A stretch of 64,000 nt of DNA, from positions 62,001 to 126,000 of the forward strand of contig CALOAX010000021.1 of the NCBI GenBank assembly GCA_942491485.1. Direction: 5' to 3'. Positions within the stretch are counted from its first letter, which is position 1, and every line of letters starts with the position of its first letter. A program made the position numbers and the translations under genes. Below the pieces are notes generated by a model that saw only the letters and a program-made list of their open reading frames with translations, did not search any database and had not been told where the DNA came from. This stretch comes from Desulfoluna sp942491485. Lineage in GTDB: Bacteria; Desulfobacterota; Desulfobacteria; Desulfobacterales; Desulfolunaceae. Shown here piece by piece: positions 44,178-53,211 of this stretch.

Positions 44178-44372
44178 CTATAAGCCATCCTTACGGAGGC
44201 TTCCCGCCTTGGACCAAATCAGATAGACAGGCCTGTCGTCAACAAAAAAAGCGGTGTCGTTTACAGGGATTACAGCCGAATCACCAATATCAGGCATCAT
44301 TGAATCCATGAAAAAATAACCCCATGGAACCGTGAGGCAAAAACCACATGACTTTTCTGTTTTTTTCCTCAT
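44178..44372 (-). CDS. Small hypothetical ORF
   Basis: A 64-residue frame with a good ribosome binding site (GAAGAGGGGA 5 bases before the ATG). It starts with a basic segment followed by a short hydrophobic stretch (CGFCLTVPWGYFF), perhaps a weak signal, and ends with a short domain (AFFVDDRPVYLIW). It resembles nothing I know. It may be a real small exported protein or a remnant. It lies between the sensor kinase and the DUF523 gene on the same strand. Confidence 0.35.
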   Translation of the reverse strand: MRKKTEKSCGFCLTVPWGYFFMDSMMPDIGDSAVIPVNDTAFFVDDRPVYLIWSKAGSLRKDGL

Positions 44373-44403
44373 GTGTTCCCCTCTTCAGGCCACATAAAAA
44401 CGG

Positions 44404-45360
44404 TCAACGACCTTTGCCGGAATCCGACACCTTCACAAGGGATACGGGGAAAGGATTCAGGAGCACCTGATCAAGAAGGTAGTCCTGCTCAAACCTTACG
44501 GCGTACCCTTTGATAAGACGAAGCAGTGCAGAAAGGGGAATCCGTTCATCCCGATACTCCTCCAGGCTCTCAAGGAAATACGCTTTTTCCTCCCGGGACA
44601 AACCGTCCGAAACCCAGCCAAAGGCGTGAAGCAGGGTATTGATCATTGATGCGATGCGGGGCCGTGTGGTCAGGGCTTTTTTAAGTTCCTCATCGTAGAG
44701 GGCAAACACATCGGCTTCAGGGCGTTTTTCATGGTTGGCTGTCACCTTTCCGCAGGCTCTGAAACGGGTCTGGTTCCAGGCAAGAAGCAGAAGCTTGTGG
44801 GTGCTTTGATACGCCACAAGGTCCCGCATGCGTCCGGATGCCTTTGCCTGCCTGAACCGGGCAAAGGAATAGAGCCGGATAAGAAACTGCTCCCGAAGCT
44901 CAAAATTTTTAAGCCGCCCCTCGTCTTCCATGGGCACCCCCGGGAATCGCACGGCTGCACAAGAGGCGAAAAACCCGGCGCCCCTTTTGGCGTTGGCTGC
45001 TTTTGAAAGCCCCTCATACACCTTGACATCAGAAGGCCCGCAGGAGGGCGACCGGTTTTTCAGGATAAATCCGTCCACCGCTGGGAGCGTATCAAAAAAA
45101 CACCGGGCAAACCCCTCCATCTCCCCGGTAAGAACCTTTTCCGTGGATGGCTGATAGAGATGGGGGACCTTCTTCACCATGGCCATGCGAATGGGCTGAC
45201 GAGGCACCCCGAGCCCAATCTCCACCTCAGGGCAGACGGGGATAAAATCCACGTGTTCTTTTAGCGAGTCGACAAAGGGATCGTAGATGGTCTGACCGTT
45301 GTAACGACAGGTATCAAACCCCAGACATTTGCTCACGACAATGACAGGTTTGGGAAACAT
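44404..45360 (-). CDS. DUF523-DUF1722 fusion protein
   Basis: A 318-residue protein. The N-terminal DUF523 part (residues 1-150) has SKCLGFDTCRYNG, CPEVEIGLGVPRQP and KNRSPSCGPSDV, the three Cys motifs that in the related TudS enzyme hold a [4Fe-4S] cluster for removing sulfur from thiouracil. The C-terminal DUF1722 part (about 190-305) is a helical domain with STHKLLLLAWN. Fusion of the two is common (YbgA type). A role in sulfur or thio-base metabolism is an inference; no pathway partner is nearby. The ribosome binding site is weak (AAAGGA, 9 bases). Confidence 0.85.
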   Translation of the reverse strand: MFPKPVIVVSKCLGFDTCRYNGQTIYDPFVDSLKEHVDFIPVCPEVEIGLGVPRQPIRMAMVKKVPHLYQPSTEKVLTGEMEGFARCFFDTLPAVDGFILKNRSPSCGPSDVKVYEGLSKAANAKRGAGFFASCAAVRFPGVPMEDEGRLKNFELREQFLIRLYSFARFRQAKASGRMRDLVAYQSTHKLLLLAWNQTRFRACGKVTANHEKRPEADVFALYDEELKKALTTRPRIASMINTLLHAFGWVSDGLSREEKAYFLESLEEYRDERIPLSALLRLIKGYAVRFEQDYLLDQVLLNPFPVSLVKVSDSGKGR

Positions 45361-45528
45361 GACACATTGTCCTTTGGATGATTTTGGATGCGGTGAGAGT
45401 TGCGCTGAAAGGAAGTACCCGTCAAGAATACGCCCAACAGTCTATTTTTTCAACGACATATCCAATTGTGAAAGACACGGAGATCTGGTAAAAATGTAGA
45501 GTAAGTATACCTATTCCGGTCCAAAACA

Positions 45529-45593
45529 CCTCCGGCAGCCCTGCCGGGGCCACACGTTTGCCCATTTTATAAGTTGGGTTTCATAAACAGGTT
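45529..45593 (+). repeat. Module B repeat
   Basis: CCTCCGGCAGCCCTGCCGGGGCC followed by an insertion-bearing second palindrome and the tail ATAAACAGGTTTTGAGG. It faces the DUF523 gene from its 5' side. Confidence 0.7.
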
Positions 45594-45983
45594 TTGAGGG
45601 CGCATTCAGCCTGCCATCTGCAATCAAGAATCGTTGCATGATGGAAAAAACACGTCTCCCCAGCTCCTCAACCCGGACGACAAACGTCGTCAAATGTCCC
45701 TTACGCCTCCCTTTGAGCTTGATGCATCACCCCGAACACAACGGCTCCTTGTGGGCTCCAGATACGACATCTTTCGGCTCCCGGCCGACGCACACCCAAG
45801 CTTCCGACCGGTCCATGTCGCATCCCGGGCAACTCAGGCTGCTGTGGCCCTGAAGCGATGCAACAGAACACCACCCGATACCCCCGACATACGGCCCAGC
45901 CCCTGTGGGCCGACACGATATCAAAAGAACCCCAATGACCCGCCGTTCCCATTCAGAGCGGCCATGCCACATGGAGGTACACC
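45594..45983. other. Intergenic region upstream of the enoyl-CoA hydratase gene
   Basis: About 390 bases of genome-like composition. A 117-residue frame at 45634-45987 is open but has no ribosome binding site, is rich in Pro and Arg as expected for a shadow, and was not called. Nothing else recognised. Confidence 0.35.
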
Positions 45984-46757
45984 ATGACCCACCCCACGCC
46001 AGAGAACGACACCGATCTCTTCACCTGTGAACGGGTGGAGGATGTTGAGGTGCTCACCTTCCACAAGCACCTGCTCCATCACCTCACAGACCTTGCGGCG
46101 AAAACCCGCATCCTGGACTACCTGGACTCCGTCTCCAGGGACCCCACCATCCGTGTCTTTCTCATCATCGCCGCCCCGCAACGCCTCGACAAAGAAGAGT
46201 ACCTCTCCTTCTATCGGCAGTACTTAAGCACCGCCACCGCCGCTGACCAGACCCAGCTCAAACGCCTCTACAACGGCCTCAACCAGTTCATCATGAAGCT
46301 CTACAACATCAACCCCTTTGTGGTGCATGCGGGAAGCGGAAACACCGCCTTTCTTTTCATGAACCTCTCCCTTCTCTGCGACTACCGCATCGCAACCAAA
46401 GAGACCCTCTTTCAAAACCCGGCCCAGCAGCTTGGCCTGCCCCCCAAGGGCGGAGGGGTCTTCCTCCTCTCCCATCTCCTGGGCCCTGCAAAATGTGGGG
46501 AAATTCTATATTCAGGACGGGACATCGACATGGACGAAGCCCTGCAACTGGGCCTTGTCCATCGCATCGTCAAGCAGGAGACACTTAGAACAACGGCCCT
46601 TGAAGCTGCCCACGCCTTTGCCCACAGAAGCCCCCAGGCCCTTTTCGGCATCAAAAAGCTTCTGGGTTACTGCATGAAAGACCTGGAGAGCTTTCTGGAA
46701 TACGAGAACAAAATCCTGGAGGCCACCTTGAGGCGCCACCAGCATGAGGAGATGTAG
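45984..46757 (+). CDS. Enoyl-CoA hydratase/isomerase family protein
   Basis: A 257-residue crotonase-fold protein. The oxyanion-hole segments are weak but present: an AGSGNTAFLFMNLSLLCDYRIA region (about 117-138) and a later LGLPPKGGGVFLLSHLLG. The usual catalytic Glu of hydratases is not evident (the loop reads NPAQQLGLPPKG), so it may be an isomerase, hydrolase or a non-hydratase member. Start is well supported by GGAGG 6 bases upstream. Single gene. Confidence 0.78.
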   Translation: MTHPTPENDTDLFTCERVEDVEVLTFHKHLLHHLTDLAAKTRILDYLDSVSRDPTIRVFLIIAAPQRLDKEEYLSFYRQYLSTATAADQTQLKRLYNGLNQFIMKLYNINPFVVHAGSGNTAFLFMNLSLLCDYRIATKETLFQNPAQQLGLPPKGGGVFLLSHLLGPAKCGEILYSGRDIDMDEALQLGLVHRIVKQETLRTTALEAAHAFAHRSPQALFGIKKLLGYCMKDLESFLEYENKILEATLRRHQHEEM

Positions 46758-46857
46758 GGGTTCGGTGGAGCGGTGATCATTCCGTTAAACGCTGCAGGCC
46801 GTCTGAACGGCGATACGTACCAACATAACATGCAAGACGATTGGTAACTGTTCAGCT

Positions 46858-47044
46858 TGTGCCTGCGGCTACCATTCCGGGGGCCAAACATTTAAAAAGT
46901 ATGATAAACTGATCTATAAAAATGAGCCTTGGAAACTATCGTTTTAAAGACGGATGTGATTTGACGCGAGGGGCAAAACGCATCTGTTATCTGCTTTCAA
47001 GGTATTTTGCCTAATGTGGCTTCGCCACCCTTGCCGCCGGAGGC
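46858..47044. repeat. Modules B and D upstream of the HD gene
   Basis: 46858-46910 is a worn forward module B; 46949-47044 is a reverse module D ending TTCGCCACCCTTGCCGCCGGAGGC, nearly identical to the copy ahead of livM. The D module is open in one frame and produces a false N-terminus for the gene downstream. Confidence 0.8.
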
Positions 47045-47217
47045 TGCTTTTTCGGGCTGAATCGTTACGACGGTTGGCCCTCAATCAGTCGATGACTGTG
47101 CATGTATATCTGCATGGCCCTGACTTGCTGCCCCCTTGCCTCAGGGCTCGAAGTGATTATCTTGTTCGAAAGACAACCATTGACCCAACACCTTCTTTCA
47201 GCAAGGAGCAGCAACGC

Positions 47218-47796
47218 ATGAGCCAGCCCACCCGCAACGAAGCCTTTGACCTCTTCAAGCGATACAACACAAGTGAAAGCCTCACCAAACACGCCCTTTC
47301 CGTGGAGGGCGTCATGCGCCACTTTGCCGAAAAATTCGGGGGAGATGTTGACGAATGGGGCATCATCGGCCTTGTCCACGACATCGACTACGAAATGTAC
47401 CCTGATGAGCACTGCTCAAAAGCCAAAACGATTCTTGCCGAAGCCGGATGGCCCGAGCCCTGGATCCGGGCCGTTGTCAGCCACGGTTGGGGGATCGTCT
47501 CCGATGAAAAACCGGAAACCAAACTGGAGCAGACCCTCTACGCCATTGACGAACTCACCGGGCTCATCACCTCCACAGCGCTGGTCCGGCCCTCCAGAAG
47601 CGTCATGGACATGAAAGCGAAATCGGTCAAAAAGAAGTGGAAAGACAAAAGCTTCGCCGCCGGCGTGGACCGCTCCATCATCGAAAAAGGCGCGGAGATG
47701 CTTGGAATGGAAATTTCAGAGCTCATCAGCGAAACCATCCTCGGCATGCGCAAGGTCGCCGATGACATTGGTCTCGGAATGCCGGATGCCAACTAA
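47218..47796 (+). CDS. HD domain protein
   Basis: A 192-residue HD-superfamily phosphohydrolase. The first His lies in LTKHALSVEGVM (near 25) and the HD pair in GLVHDIDYEMYPDEHCS (near 56-57), followed by AVVSHGW and a conserved Asp in AIDELTG. These are metal-ligand positions of nucleotide or nucleoside phosphohydrolases. Substrate unknown. AAGGAG lies 9 bases upstream of the ATG at 47218; the frame from 47014 is repeat-derived. Confidence 0.85.
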   Translation: MSQPTRNEAFDLFKRYNTSESLTKHALSVEGVMRHFAEKFGGDVDEWGIIGLVHDIDYEMYPDEHCSKAKTILAEAGWPEPWIRAVVSHGWGIVSDEKPETKLEQTLYAIDELTGLITSTALVRPSRSVMDMKAKSVKKKWKDKSFAAGVDRSIIEKGAEMLGMEISELISETILGMRKVADDIGLGMPDAN

Positions 47797-47831
47797 AAAA
47801 CAGGGGGGCCACGCCGTCCTCAGATGAATAC

Positions 47832-47867
47832 TGGGGGGAAGGGTGCATCACCCCTGCCCCCCATTTT
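47832..47867 (+). terminator. Possible terminator after the HD gene
   Basis: Interrupted stem TGGGGGG..GGGTG / CACCC..CCCCCCA with loop CAT, followed by TTTT. It lies 36 bases after the stop codon. The U-tract is short, so termination may be inefficient. Confidence 0.4.
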
Positions 47868-48055
47868 CCCCTGCCGATGGTTCGTCGCTGTTCCCCCAAA
47901 ATGCAACTTTTAAGTTGCAAGCCTCCCCACCTATGCTATAACCATCCGTGATTCTGAGAAAAACATTTTGCGGACTTCATCCCCGACTCCTGTGTGTCTG
48001 CTGTAATCCCGTTTTTTAAAAAACCCGAATGCAGCACAAACCACGGAGCCCTGCC

Positions 48056-48469
48056 ATGACAAGTCCCGCCCAGACCCTTGTCCTTTCCCTCTACACCCGG
48101 TTTCCCGGGCGCATTGCCATCAGCGTGGGGTATGCCCCCGGACTCGTTGAAATCTTCCCCTTTGTTTTCGAAGACACCTGCGGGACCCCCATCGGAATTG
48201 TTGCCCTTGCGGTCATGGTTCAAGATGAACGAGAAGTGATCCACCTTTACCATCTTGGCGCCTTCAAGCCCGGCAGTGGCCACGGCACCAAAATAATGAG
48301 AGAGCTGTGCCTTCAAGCCAATCGTTTCCTGGTCCCCATCAGCCTTACCCCCATTCACTGCCCCAACGGAAACACCCCCCTGCTTGACGACGAAGCCCTG
48401 GACACCTGGTACCGCCGCTTTGATTTCAAGGGCGATGGGCACTTGGTACGGGAGCCCTCCGGCCAATAA
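48056..48469 (+). CDS. GNAT-like acetyltransferase
   Basis: About 137 residues. A degenerate GNAT motif A is seen in LYHLGAFKPGSGHGTKIMREL (GSGHG in place of the usual GxGxG), and the end reads DTWYRRFDFKGDGHLVREP, matching the last strands of the fold. The ATG at 48056 follows GGAG by 8 bases; an upstream ATG at 48029 is possible. Substrate unknown. Confidence 0.65.
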   Translation: MTSPAQTLVLSLYTRFPGRIAISVGYAPGLVEIFPFVFEDTCGTPIGIVALAVMVQDEREVIHLYHLGAFKPGSGHGTKIMRELCLQANRFLVPISLTPIHCPNGNTPLLDDEALDTWYRRFDFKGDGHLVREPSGQ

Positions 48470-48551
48470 GCCCCAAAAACGTTCGGGTATTCTCGTTAAG
48501 CCAGGACTGCAAAGGGCCCGGGCAAAAAATAAAGACTCACGTATCAAAAAA

Positions 48552-48630
48552 AATACCGCCGCGATTTGACCCGAGGAACGAGGGTTAAATCGCGGCGGTA
48601 ACCCGCTTTCAAGGTGGCTCACCTTGTCGC
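48552..48630 (-). repeat. Module A repeat with long arms
   Basis: Arms TACCGCCGCGATTT / AAATCGCGGCGGTA (48552-48565 and 48589-48602) around ACGAGG-type apex, then the hairpin CAAGGTGGCTCACCTTG. The box is lost; the element ends 13 bases from the dehydrogenase stop. Confidence 0.8.
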
Positions 48631-48642
48631 ATCAGAGCGCAA

Positions 48643-49581
48643 TCAATACCCCTGCTCAAAACAGACCGGGTAATCCAGTGCCCTGCCCTCCCTGTACGCC
48701 ACAACATTCCGACAGAAGATGCCGGCAATCTCTTCGGGAAAGCTGAAAGCGGAAATATGGGGGGTGATGATGACATTCTCCAGCTCCCAGAAAGGGCTCC
48801 CGCTGCCCAGGGGCTCCTCCTCAAAGACATCCAGCACTGCCCCGGAGATCTCTTGACGATCAAGGGCATCCAAGAGGTCTTTTTCGCACACCGTGCTTCC
48901 CCGTCCCACGTTCATGAAAACCGCAGAGGGTTTCATGGCGGCAAAGGCGTCGGCATTAAACAGGTGACGGGTAGAGTCGGTGGCCGGGAGAACGCCCACC
49001 ACGTAATCACACTCACCAAGAAAACTGCCCAAGGTATCCCCTGAAAAAACCTGGTCCACCCCATCGCAGGAACCGCTGCTGCGTCGATACCCGATCACCC
49101 GCATGCCGAAGTGGCGCCCCGTCCGGGCTACATGCTCTCCGATGGACCCCAGGCCGCACACACCCAGAGTCAACCCCCGGACGCTCCGGTAAGAAAGGGG
49201 CGCCCACACCTTCCCCTGCTGGTTCGCCCGCACAGCAAACATCCTGCGTTCCAGGGCCAGAATGTAACCGAAGACATACTCGCTCATCAGGGGCCCGAAG
49301 ATGCCCTTTACGCCGGTGAGAAGGTAATCCCTGCGAAGCCCTTTTCGGCACAAGGCATCCACCCCCGCAAAGGTCGACTGCACCCACGAAAGACTCTTCG
49401 CAGAGGAGAGCACCTGCGCCACCATGTCCGGTTGCCCGAGAATGACCTCACACTCAGCCACCACCGCCTGCGCTTTTGCCACCTCGTCACAGGCATGGAT
49501 AGTAAGGCCAGGAATATTAGCTGCCTCCACCAGGGGTTTATACACATGGGCGTCCCGCGCCAGAATCAATACGTTCATCAT
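48643..49581 (-). CDS. D-2-hydroxyacid dehydrogenase (NAD-binding)
   Basis: A 312-residue enzyme of the D-isomer-specific family. The NAD motif GVCGLGSIGEHVA is near residue 139, the catalytic Arg is in NVGRGSTV, the Glu in VLDVFEEEPL and the His in ITPHISAFS. It reduces a 2-oxoacid or oxidises a D-hydroxyacid; this subgroup (GhrA-like) often acts on glyoxylate or hydroxypyruvate. Two ATG codons stand side by side at the start with AAGGGAA upstream. Confidence 0.88.
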   Translation of the reverse strand: MMNVLILARDAHVYKPLVEAANIPGLTIHACDEVAKAQAVVAECEVILGQPDMVAQVLSSAKSLSWVQSTFAGVDALCRKGLRRDYLLTGVKGIFGPLMSEYVFGYILALERRMFAVRANQQGKVWAPLSYRSVRGLTLGVCGLGSIGEHVARTGRHFGMRVIGYRRSSGSCDGVDQVFSGDTLGSFLGECDYVVGVLPATDSTRHLFNADAFAAMKPSAVFMNVGRGSTVCEKDLLDALDRQEISGAVLDVFEEEPLGSGSPFWELENVIITPHISAFSFPEEIAGIFCRNVVAYREGRALDYPVCFEQGY

Positions 49582-49839
49582 CCATTGTTCCCTTCGTGCA
49601 TCGTAAAGTTAAAAGCGCAAGGCAGTCGAAGGCTCACGTTGACCATAGAAGGCGACCTGTATGTCTTGCCTGTTTCAAAGATAGGCGATTGCCTGATGAA
49701 AAACGCCCCTATTATATGCATGCACGTCTCTTTATGCTACGTTGAAAGGGATTATATTGAGGCCTGAGAAGCAGGTTCACCCAACGGCTTCCAGGCAATA
49801 AAAAACAACAAAACTTCGAAACAACAAGGTTTAATACAC

Positions 49840-50811
49840 TTGATACCCCTTGCTCTTCTCGCTGTCATTTCCGGCCTGGCCCTTCTCGTCTGGAGCGCGG
49901 ATCGTTTTGTGGACGGAGCTGCCGCCACCGCACGGCATTTCGGCATGCCCCCCCTGCTCATCGGCATGGTGATCCTGGGTTTCGGCACCTCGGCACCAGA
50001 GATGGTTGTCTCTGCCCTTGCCGCCACCCAAGGCAACCCGGGCCTCGCCCTTGGCAATGCCTACGGCTCAAACATCACCAACATCGCCTTGATTTTAGGG
50101 CTCACAGCGCTCATTGCCCCCATCACCGTCCAATCCCAGGTGCTTCGCAAGGAGCTGCCCCTGCTGGCCGTCATTACCGGATTATCCGCCTTTCAGATCG
50201 CCGATGGGCACATCAGCCACATGGATGCATGGGTCCTCCTTGGCATATTCGGCGGGCTCATGGCCTGGACCATTCGCCAGGGCCTCCAGCACCGGGGAGA
50301 CACCCTTGGGCAGGAGATGGCCCTTGAAGCACCATCCGACAGCCAACCCATCTCCCAAGCCATCTTCAGGCTCGTCACGGGACTCGTCTTTCTCATTATC
50401 GCCTCCCGTACCCTGGTGTGGGGGGCCGTGGAACTGGCTCGTTCTTTTGGTGTCAACGATCTCATCATCGGCCTCACCATCGTGGCCGTGGGGACCTCTC
50501 TTCCCGAGCTCGCCTCGTCCATTATCGCCACCCGCAAAGGGGAACACGACATCGCCCTGGGTAACGTCATCGGCTCCAACCTGTTCAACACCCTTGCCGT
50601 TGTAGGCATTGCCGGCGCAATTCACCCCCTCGACGTGGGGCGGGACGTTCTCACCCGGGACGCCTTCACCATGGGAGCCCTCACCCTCTCACTTTTTGTC
50701 ATTGGTTACGGGTTCCGGGGAAAAGGCCGGATCAACCGATTTGAAGGCGCTGCCCTCATCGCCGCGTATATCGGCTACAACACCTGGATTGTCATGGGTG
50801 TCTTCCACTGA
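49840..50811 (+). CDS. Calcium/sodium antiporter (CaCA family, YrbG type)
   Basis: A 323-residue membrane protein with about ten helices in two inverted halves. The alpha repeats are seen twice: VILGFGTSAPEMVVSALAA (near 45) with NAYGSNITNIALILG, and TIVAVGTSLPELASSIIA (near 210) with NVIGSNLFNTLAVVG. These hold the Ser/Glu/Asp ion ligands. It exchanges Ca2+ for Na+, H+ or both. The start is a TTG with only a weak ribosome binding site, but the family begins exactly here. Confidence 0.88.
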   Translation: MIPLALLAVISGLALLVWSADRFVDGAAATARHFGMPPLLIGMVILGFGTSAPEMVVSALAATQGNPGLALGNAYGSNITNIALILGLTALIAPITVQSQVLRKELPLLAVITGLSAFQIADGHISHMDAWVLLGIFGGLMAWTIRQGLQHRGDTLGQEMALEAPSDSQPISQAIFRLVTGLVFLIIASRTLVWGAVELARSFGVNDLIIGLTIVAVGTSLPELASSIIATRKGEHDIALGNVIGSNLFNTLAVVGIAGAIHPLDVGRDVLTRDAFTMGALTLSLFVIGYGFRGKGRINRFEGAALIAAYIGYNTWIVMGVFH

Positions 50812-50828
50812 TCTGCTCGTAAAACGCG

Positions 50829-51096
50829 GCCTCCGGCGGCAAGGTATGCCACTTTGAAAGCAGGTTGCGAATGCTCTGAGCCCTCGTTCTTCGGACTCTT
50901 CTCATGGACTCTCGGGCTACGCGCGTGGAACCCTATATTTCACCGGCGTCCTCTTCCCCGGCTGTCCGGGCAACCTGATAAGTGTTAAACAAAAAAAGGC
51001 CGTCCACATTGGACGGCCTTTTTTGTTGAATCAGGCGAGAACTATTAAGTTCATCGTTGTCTCCGGTGCTGGGGATCACCCCCTGGCCGCCGAAGG
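50829..51096. repeat. Repeat island between the exchanger and trpB
   Basis: 50829-50933 forward module A (box 17 bases after the stop), continued by the CTTCCCCGGCTG tail at 50950. 51059-51096 is a remnant reverse module with CCGCCGAAGGC, 7 bases from the trpB stop. A terminator lies between. Confidence 0.8.
50996..51024. terminator. Bidirectional rho-independent terminator
   Basis: Perfect 10-base stem AAGGCCGTCC/GGACGGCCTT with loop ACATT, A-rich before and T-rich after. It can serve both the exchanger (plus) and trpB (minus). Confidence 0.85.
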
Positions 51097-51103
51097 CTTT
51101 CTT

Positions 51104-52321
51104 CTACACGCCAAACTTCTTCCCGTAGTTTTCCACTACAAAATCGATATCCTTGTCGCCACGACCGGAGAGATTGATGAGGATGGTCTCTTCCTTGGGG
51201 AGGTCTTTGGCCAGGACCATGGCGTAAGCCACGGCGTGGGCACTCTCAATGGCGGGAATGATCCCTTCCGTTCTGGAGAGCTCAAACAGGGCATCGATGG
51301 TCTCTTCGTCTCCTGCGGTGACGTAGTTCACCCGCTTGATGTCCTTCAAAAGGCTGTGCTGGGGACCAACACCGGGGTAGTCGAGACCGCTGGCAACGGA
51401 GTAAACGGGAAGGGGCTCACCGGCTTCATCCTGAAGAAGGTAAGACTTGAAACCGTGGAGGGTTCCGGGCTCACCGAGGGTGAGGGTGGCGGCATGCTTG
51501 CCGTCCTCAAGTCCCACGCCCGAAGGCTCCACACCGTGGATCTTCACAGCCTTGTCTTCAAGGAAGGCGGTGAAAAGCCCCATGGCGTTTGAACCGCCGC
51601 CCACACAGGCCACAAGGTGATCCGGCAGTGTTCCGGTTTTCTCCTGAAACTGGGCACGGGCTTCAATACCGATGATCTTCTGAAAGTCACGTACCATCAT
51701 GGGGAAGGGGTGGGGACCGACGACGGAGCCGATGGCGTAAAGCTGGGTTACCGGATCTTCGAGATAGGCTTCGAAGGCCGCGTCCACAGCATCCTTAAGG
51801 GTCTGTGTACCACGGGTAACGGGAACCACGTTGGCACCCAGAATGCGCATGCGGGTGACGTTGGGCTTCTCTTTTTCAATATCGATAACACCCATGTAAA
51901 TATCACACTCCAGGCCCACAAGGACGGCAGCCGTGGCCAGGGCCACGCCATGCTGACCGGCACCGGTTTCGGCGATGAGCTTCTTTTTGCCCATCTTCTT
52001 GGCCAGAAGGGCCTCACCGAGGCAATGGTTGATTTTGTGAGCACCGGTGTGGTTGAGGTCTTCCCGCTTGAGGTAGATCTGAGCACCGCCGATCTTCGCC
52101 GAGAGATTTTTGCAGTGGAACAGGGAGCTGGGACGTCCCACGAAATCCTTCATGAGCATGGTCAGCTCGTTGATGAACTCGGGGTCCTCTTTAATCTCGT
52201 TATAGGCAACGGTGATTTCGTCAAGGATGGTCTGAAGTTCGGGCGGAACAAAGCTGCCGCCATAGTCTCCAAAGTAACCTTCGGCGTTGGGCATTTCGAG
52301 GCTGCGGATGTCGGTGGTCAT
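51104..52321 (-). CDS. trpB: Tryptophan synthase beta chain
   Basis: A 405-residue PLP enzyme of full family length. The PLP Lys is K96 in HTGAHKINH, the Gly-rich phosphate loop is GGGSNAMG near 236, and AETGAGQHGVA is the conserved active-site loop. It joins indole and serine to tryptophan. No trpA or other trp gene lies next to it, so the alpha subunit must be elsewhere or the gene is an additional copy. A clear GGAG lies about 7 bases ahead of the ATG. Confidence 0.95.
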   Translation of the reverse strand: MTTDIRSLEMPNAEGYFGDYGGSFVPPELQTILDEITVAYNEIKEDPEFINELTMLMKDFVGRPSSLFHCKNLSAKIGGAQIYLKREDLNHTGAHKINHCLGEALLAKKMGKKKLIAETGAGQHGVALATAAVLVGLECDIYMGVIDIEKEKPNVTRMRILGANVVPVTRGTQTLKDAVDAAFEAYLEDPVTQLYAIGSVVGPHPFPMMVRDFQKIIGIEARAQFQEKTGTLPDHLVACVGGGSNAMGLFTAFLEDKAVKIHGVEPSGVGLEDGKHAATLTLGEPGTLHGFKSYLLQDEAGEPLPVYSVASGLDYPGVGPQHSLLKDIKRVNYVTAGDEETIDALFELSRTEGIIPAIESAHAVAYAMVLAKDLPKEETILINLSGRGDKDIDFVVENYGKKFGV

Positions 52322-52670
52322 ATCTACTCTCCTGCGTCTGAATCGTCTGTCATATCTGTAGGCCTGCCCTTACCGGTTCGGCCGCTCTTTGTTTCTACAT
52401 GCAGAAACATGCCTCAACTCCATGGCTTTTGCAACCCATTTTTTCTTGGGTCATAAAAAAGCCGGGATGAATCATTCCCAAAAAGTCTTCCCAGTCAAGC
52501 AAACCACCATTGCACAAGGCACGCGGCACAAATGTTAGTGCACGTTCTTTTTTATGGGATGACTAATAATTGATTTCCACAGCAAAAACCGCCAATTTAC
52601 TTGCCAACGCACCTCAAAGAAACCTATAGTACACTTTCTTTCAATTTCTCAATTTTTGCAGGTGACTTCC
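52322..52670. other. Intergenic region upstream of trpB
   Basis: About 350 bases between divergent genes. On the trpB strand there is a small hairpin (GTTTCTGCATGTAGAAAC, 52393-52410) in the leader. I looked for a TRAP, T-box or TrpR-type operator and found nothing convincing. Confidence 0.35.
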
Positions 52671-53204
52671 GTGATCCCAAAATCGATAATCGAGGCCATC
52701 GTTGCCCAGTACGCCCAACCCCTGGAAGGCCGGCACGGTCTTTCTCACTGGGCCCGAGTGCTTGAAAATGGACGGCTGCTGGCAGAACGCACCGATGCAG
52801 ACCTCACTGTTGTGGAGCTCTTTGCCGTCTTCCACGACGCCTGCAGGCAAAATGAATCCTTCGATCCCGACCACGGCGCCCGAGGGGCCGAACTGGCCCG
52901 CCAGTTCCACAGAGAAGGGCTCCTGACCTTAACGGACAGGCAGCTTGACCTTCTCACCCTCGCCTGCGAAACCCACACGGATGGCCTCATCACCGGCGAC
53001 CTCACCGTCAGGGTCTGCTGGGACTCCGACCGTCTCGACCTGGGTCGCGCCGGCATCCGCCCCGCCCTGGGCCTTCTCTGCACCGGTGCGGCACGGGACA
53101 GTGAAGTCATGGAATGGGCCTGCAAAAGAAGCCTCTCCGGGCACCTGCCCGATCTCATTTCCACCGAATGGGACGTTCACCTCAAAGAGGAACAATCGGC
53201 GTAA
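52671..53204 (+). CDS. HD domain protein (small)
   Basis: About 177 residues. His of the first motif lies in GRHGLSHWARVLENG and the HD pair in ELFAVFHDACRQNE, with later TLACETHTDG and WDSDRLDLGR, a complete set of HD metal ligands. A phosphohydrolase or nuclease of unknown substrate. The GTG at 52671 has AGGTGA 6 bases upstream and is preferred to a TTG at 52656. Confidence 0.8.
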   Translation: MIPKSIIEAIVAQYAQPLEGRHGLSHWARVLENGRLLAERTDADLTVVELFAVFHDACRQNESFDPDHGARGAELARQFHREGLLTLTDRQLDLLTLACETHTDGLITGDLTVRVCWDSDRLDLGRAGIRPALGLLCTGAARDSEVMEWACKRSLSGHLPDLISTEWDVHLKEEQSA

Positions 53205-53211
53205 AGGGCGG

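Noticed and set aside
45634..45987. A 117-codon frame ahead of the enoyl-CoA hydratase gene
   Set aside because: No ribosome binding site, composition of a shadow frame, and overlap with the real start at 45984.
52322..52670. TrpR or T-box control of trpB
   Set aside because: GTGCACTAAC near 52540 looks a little like half a Trp operator, but no second half and no T-box core were found.
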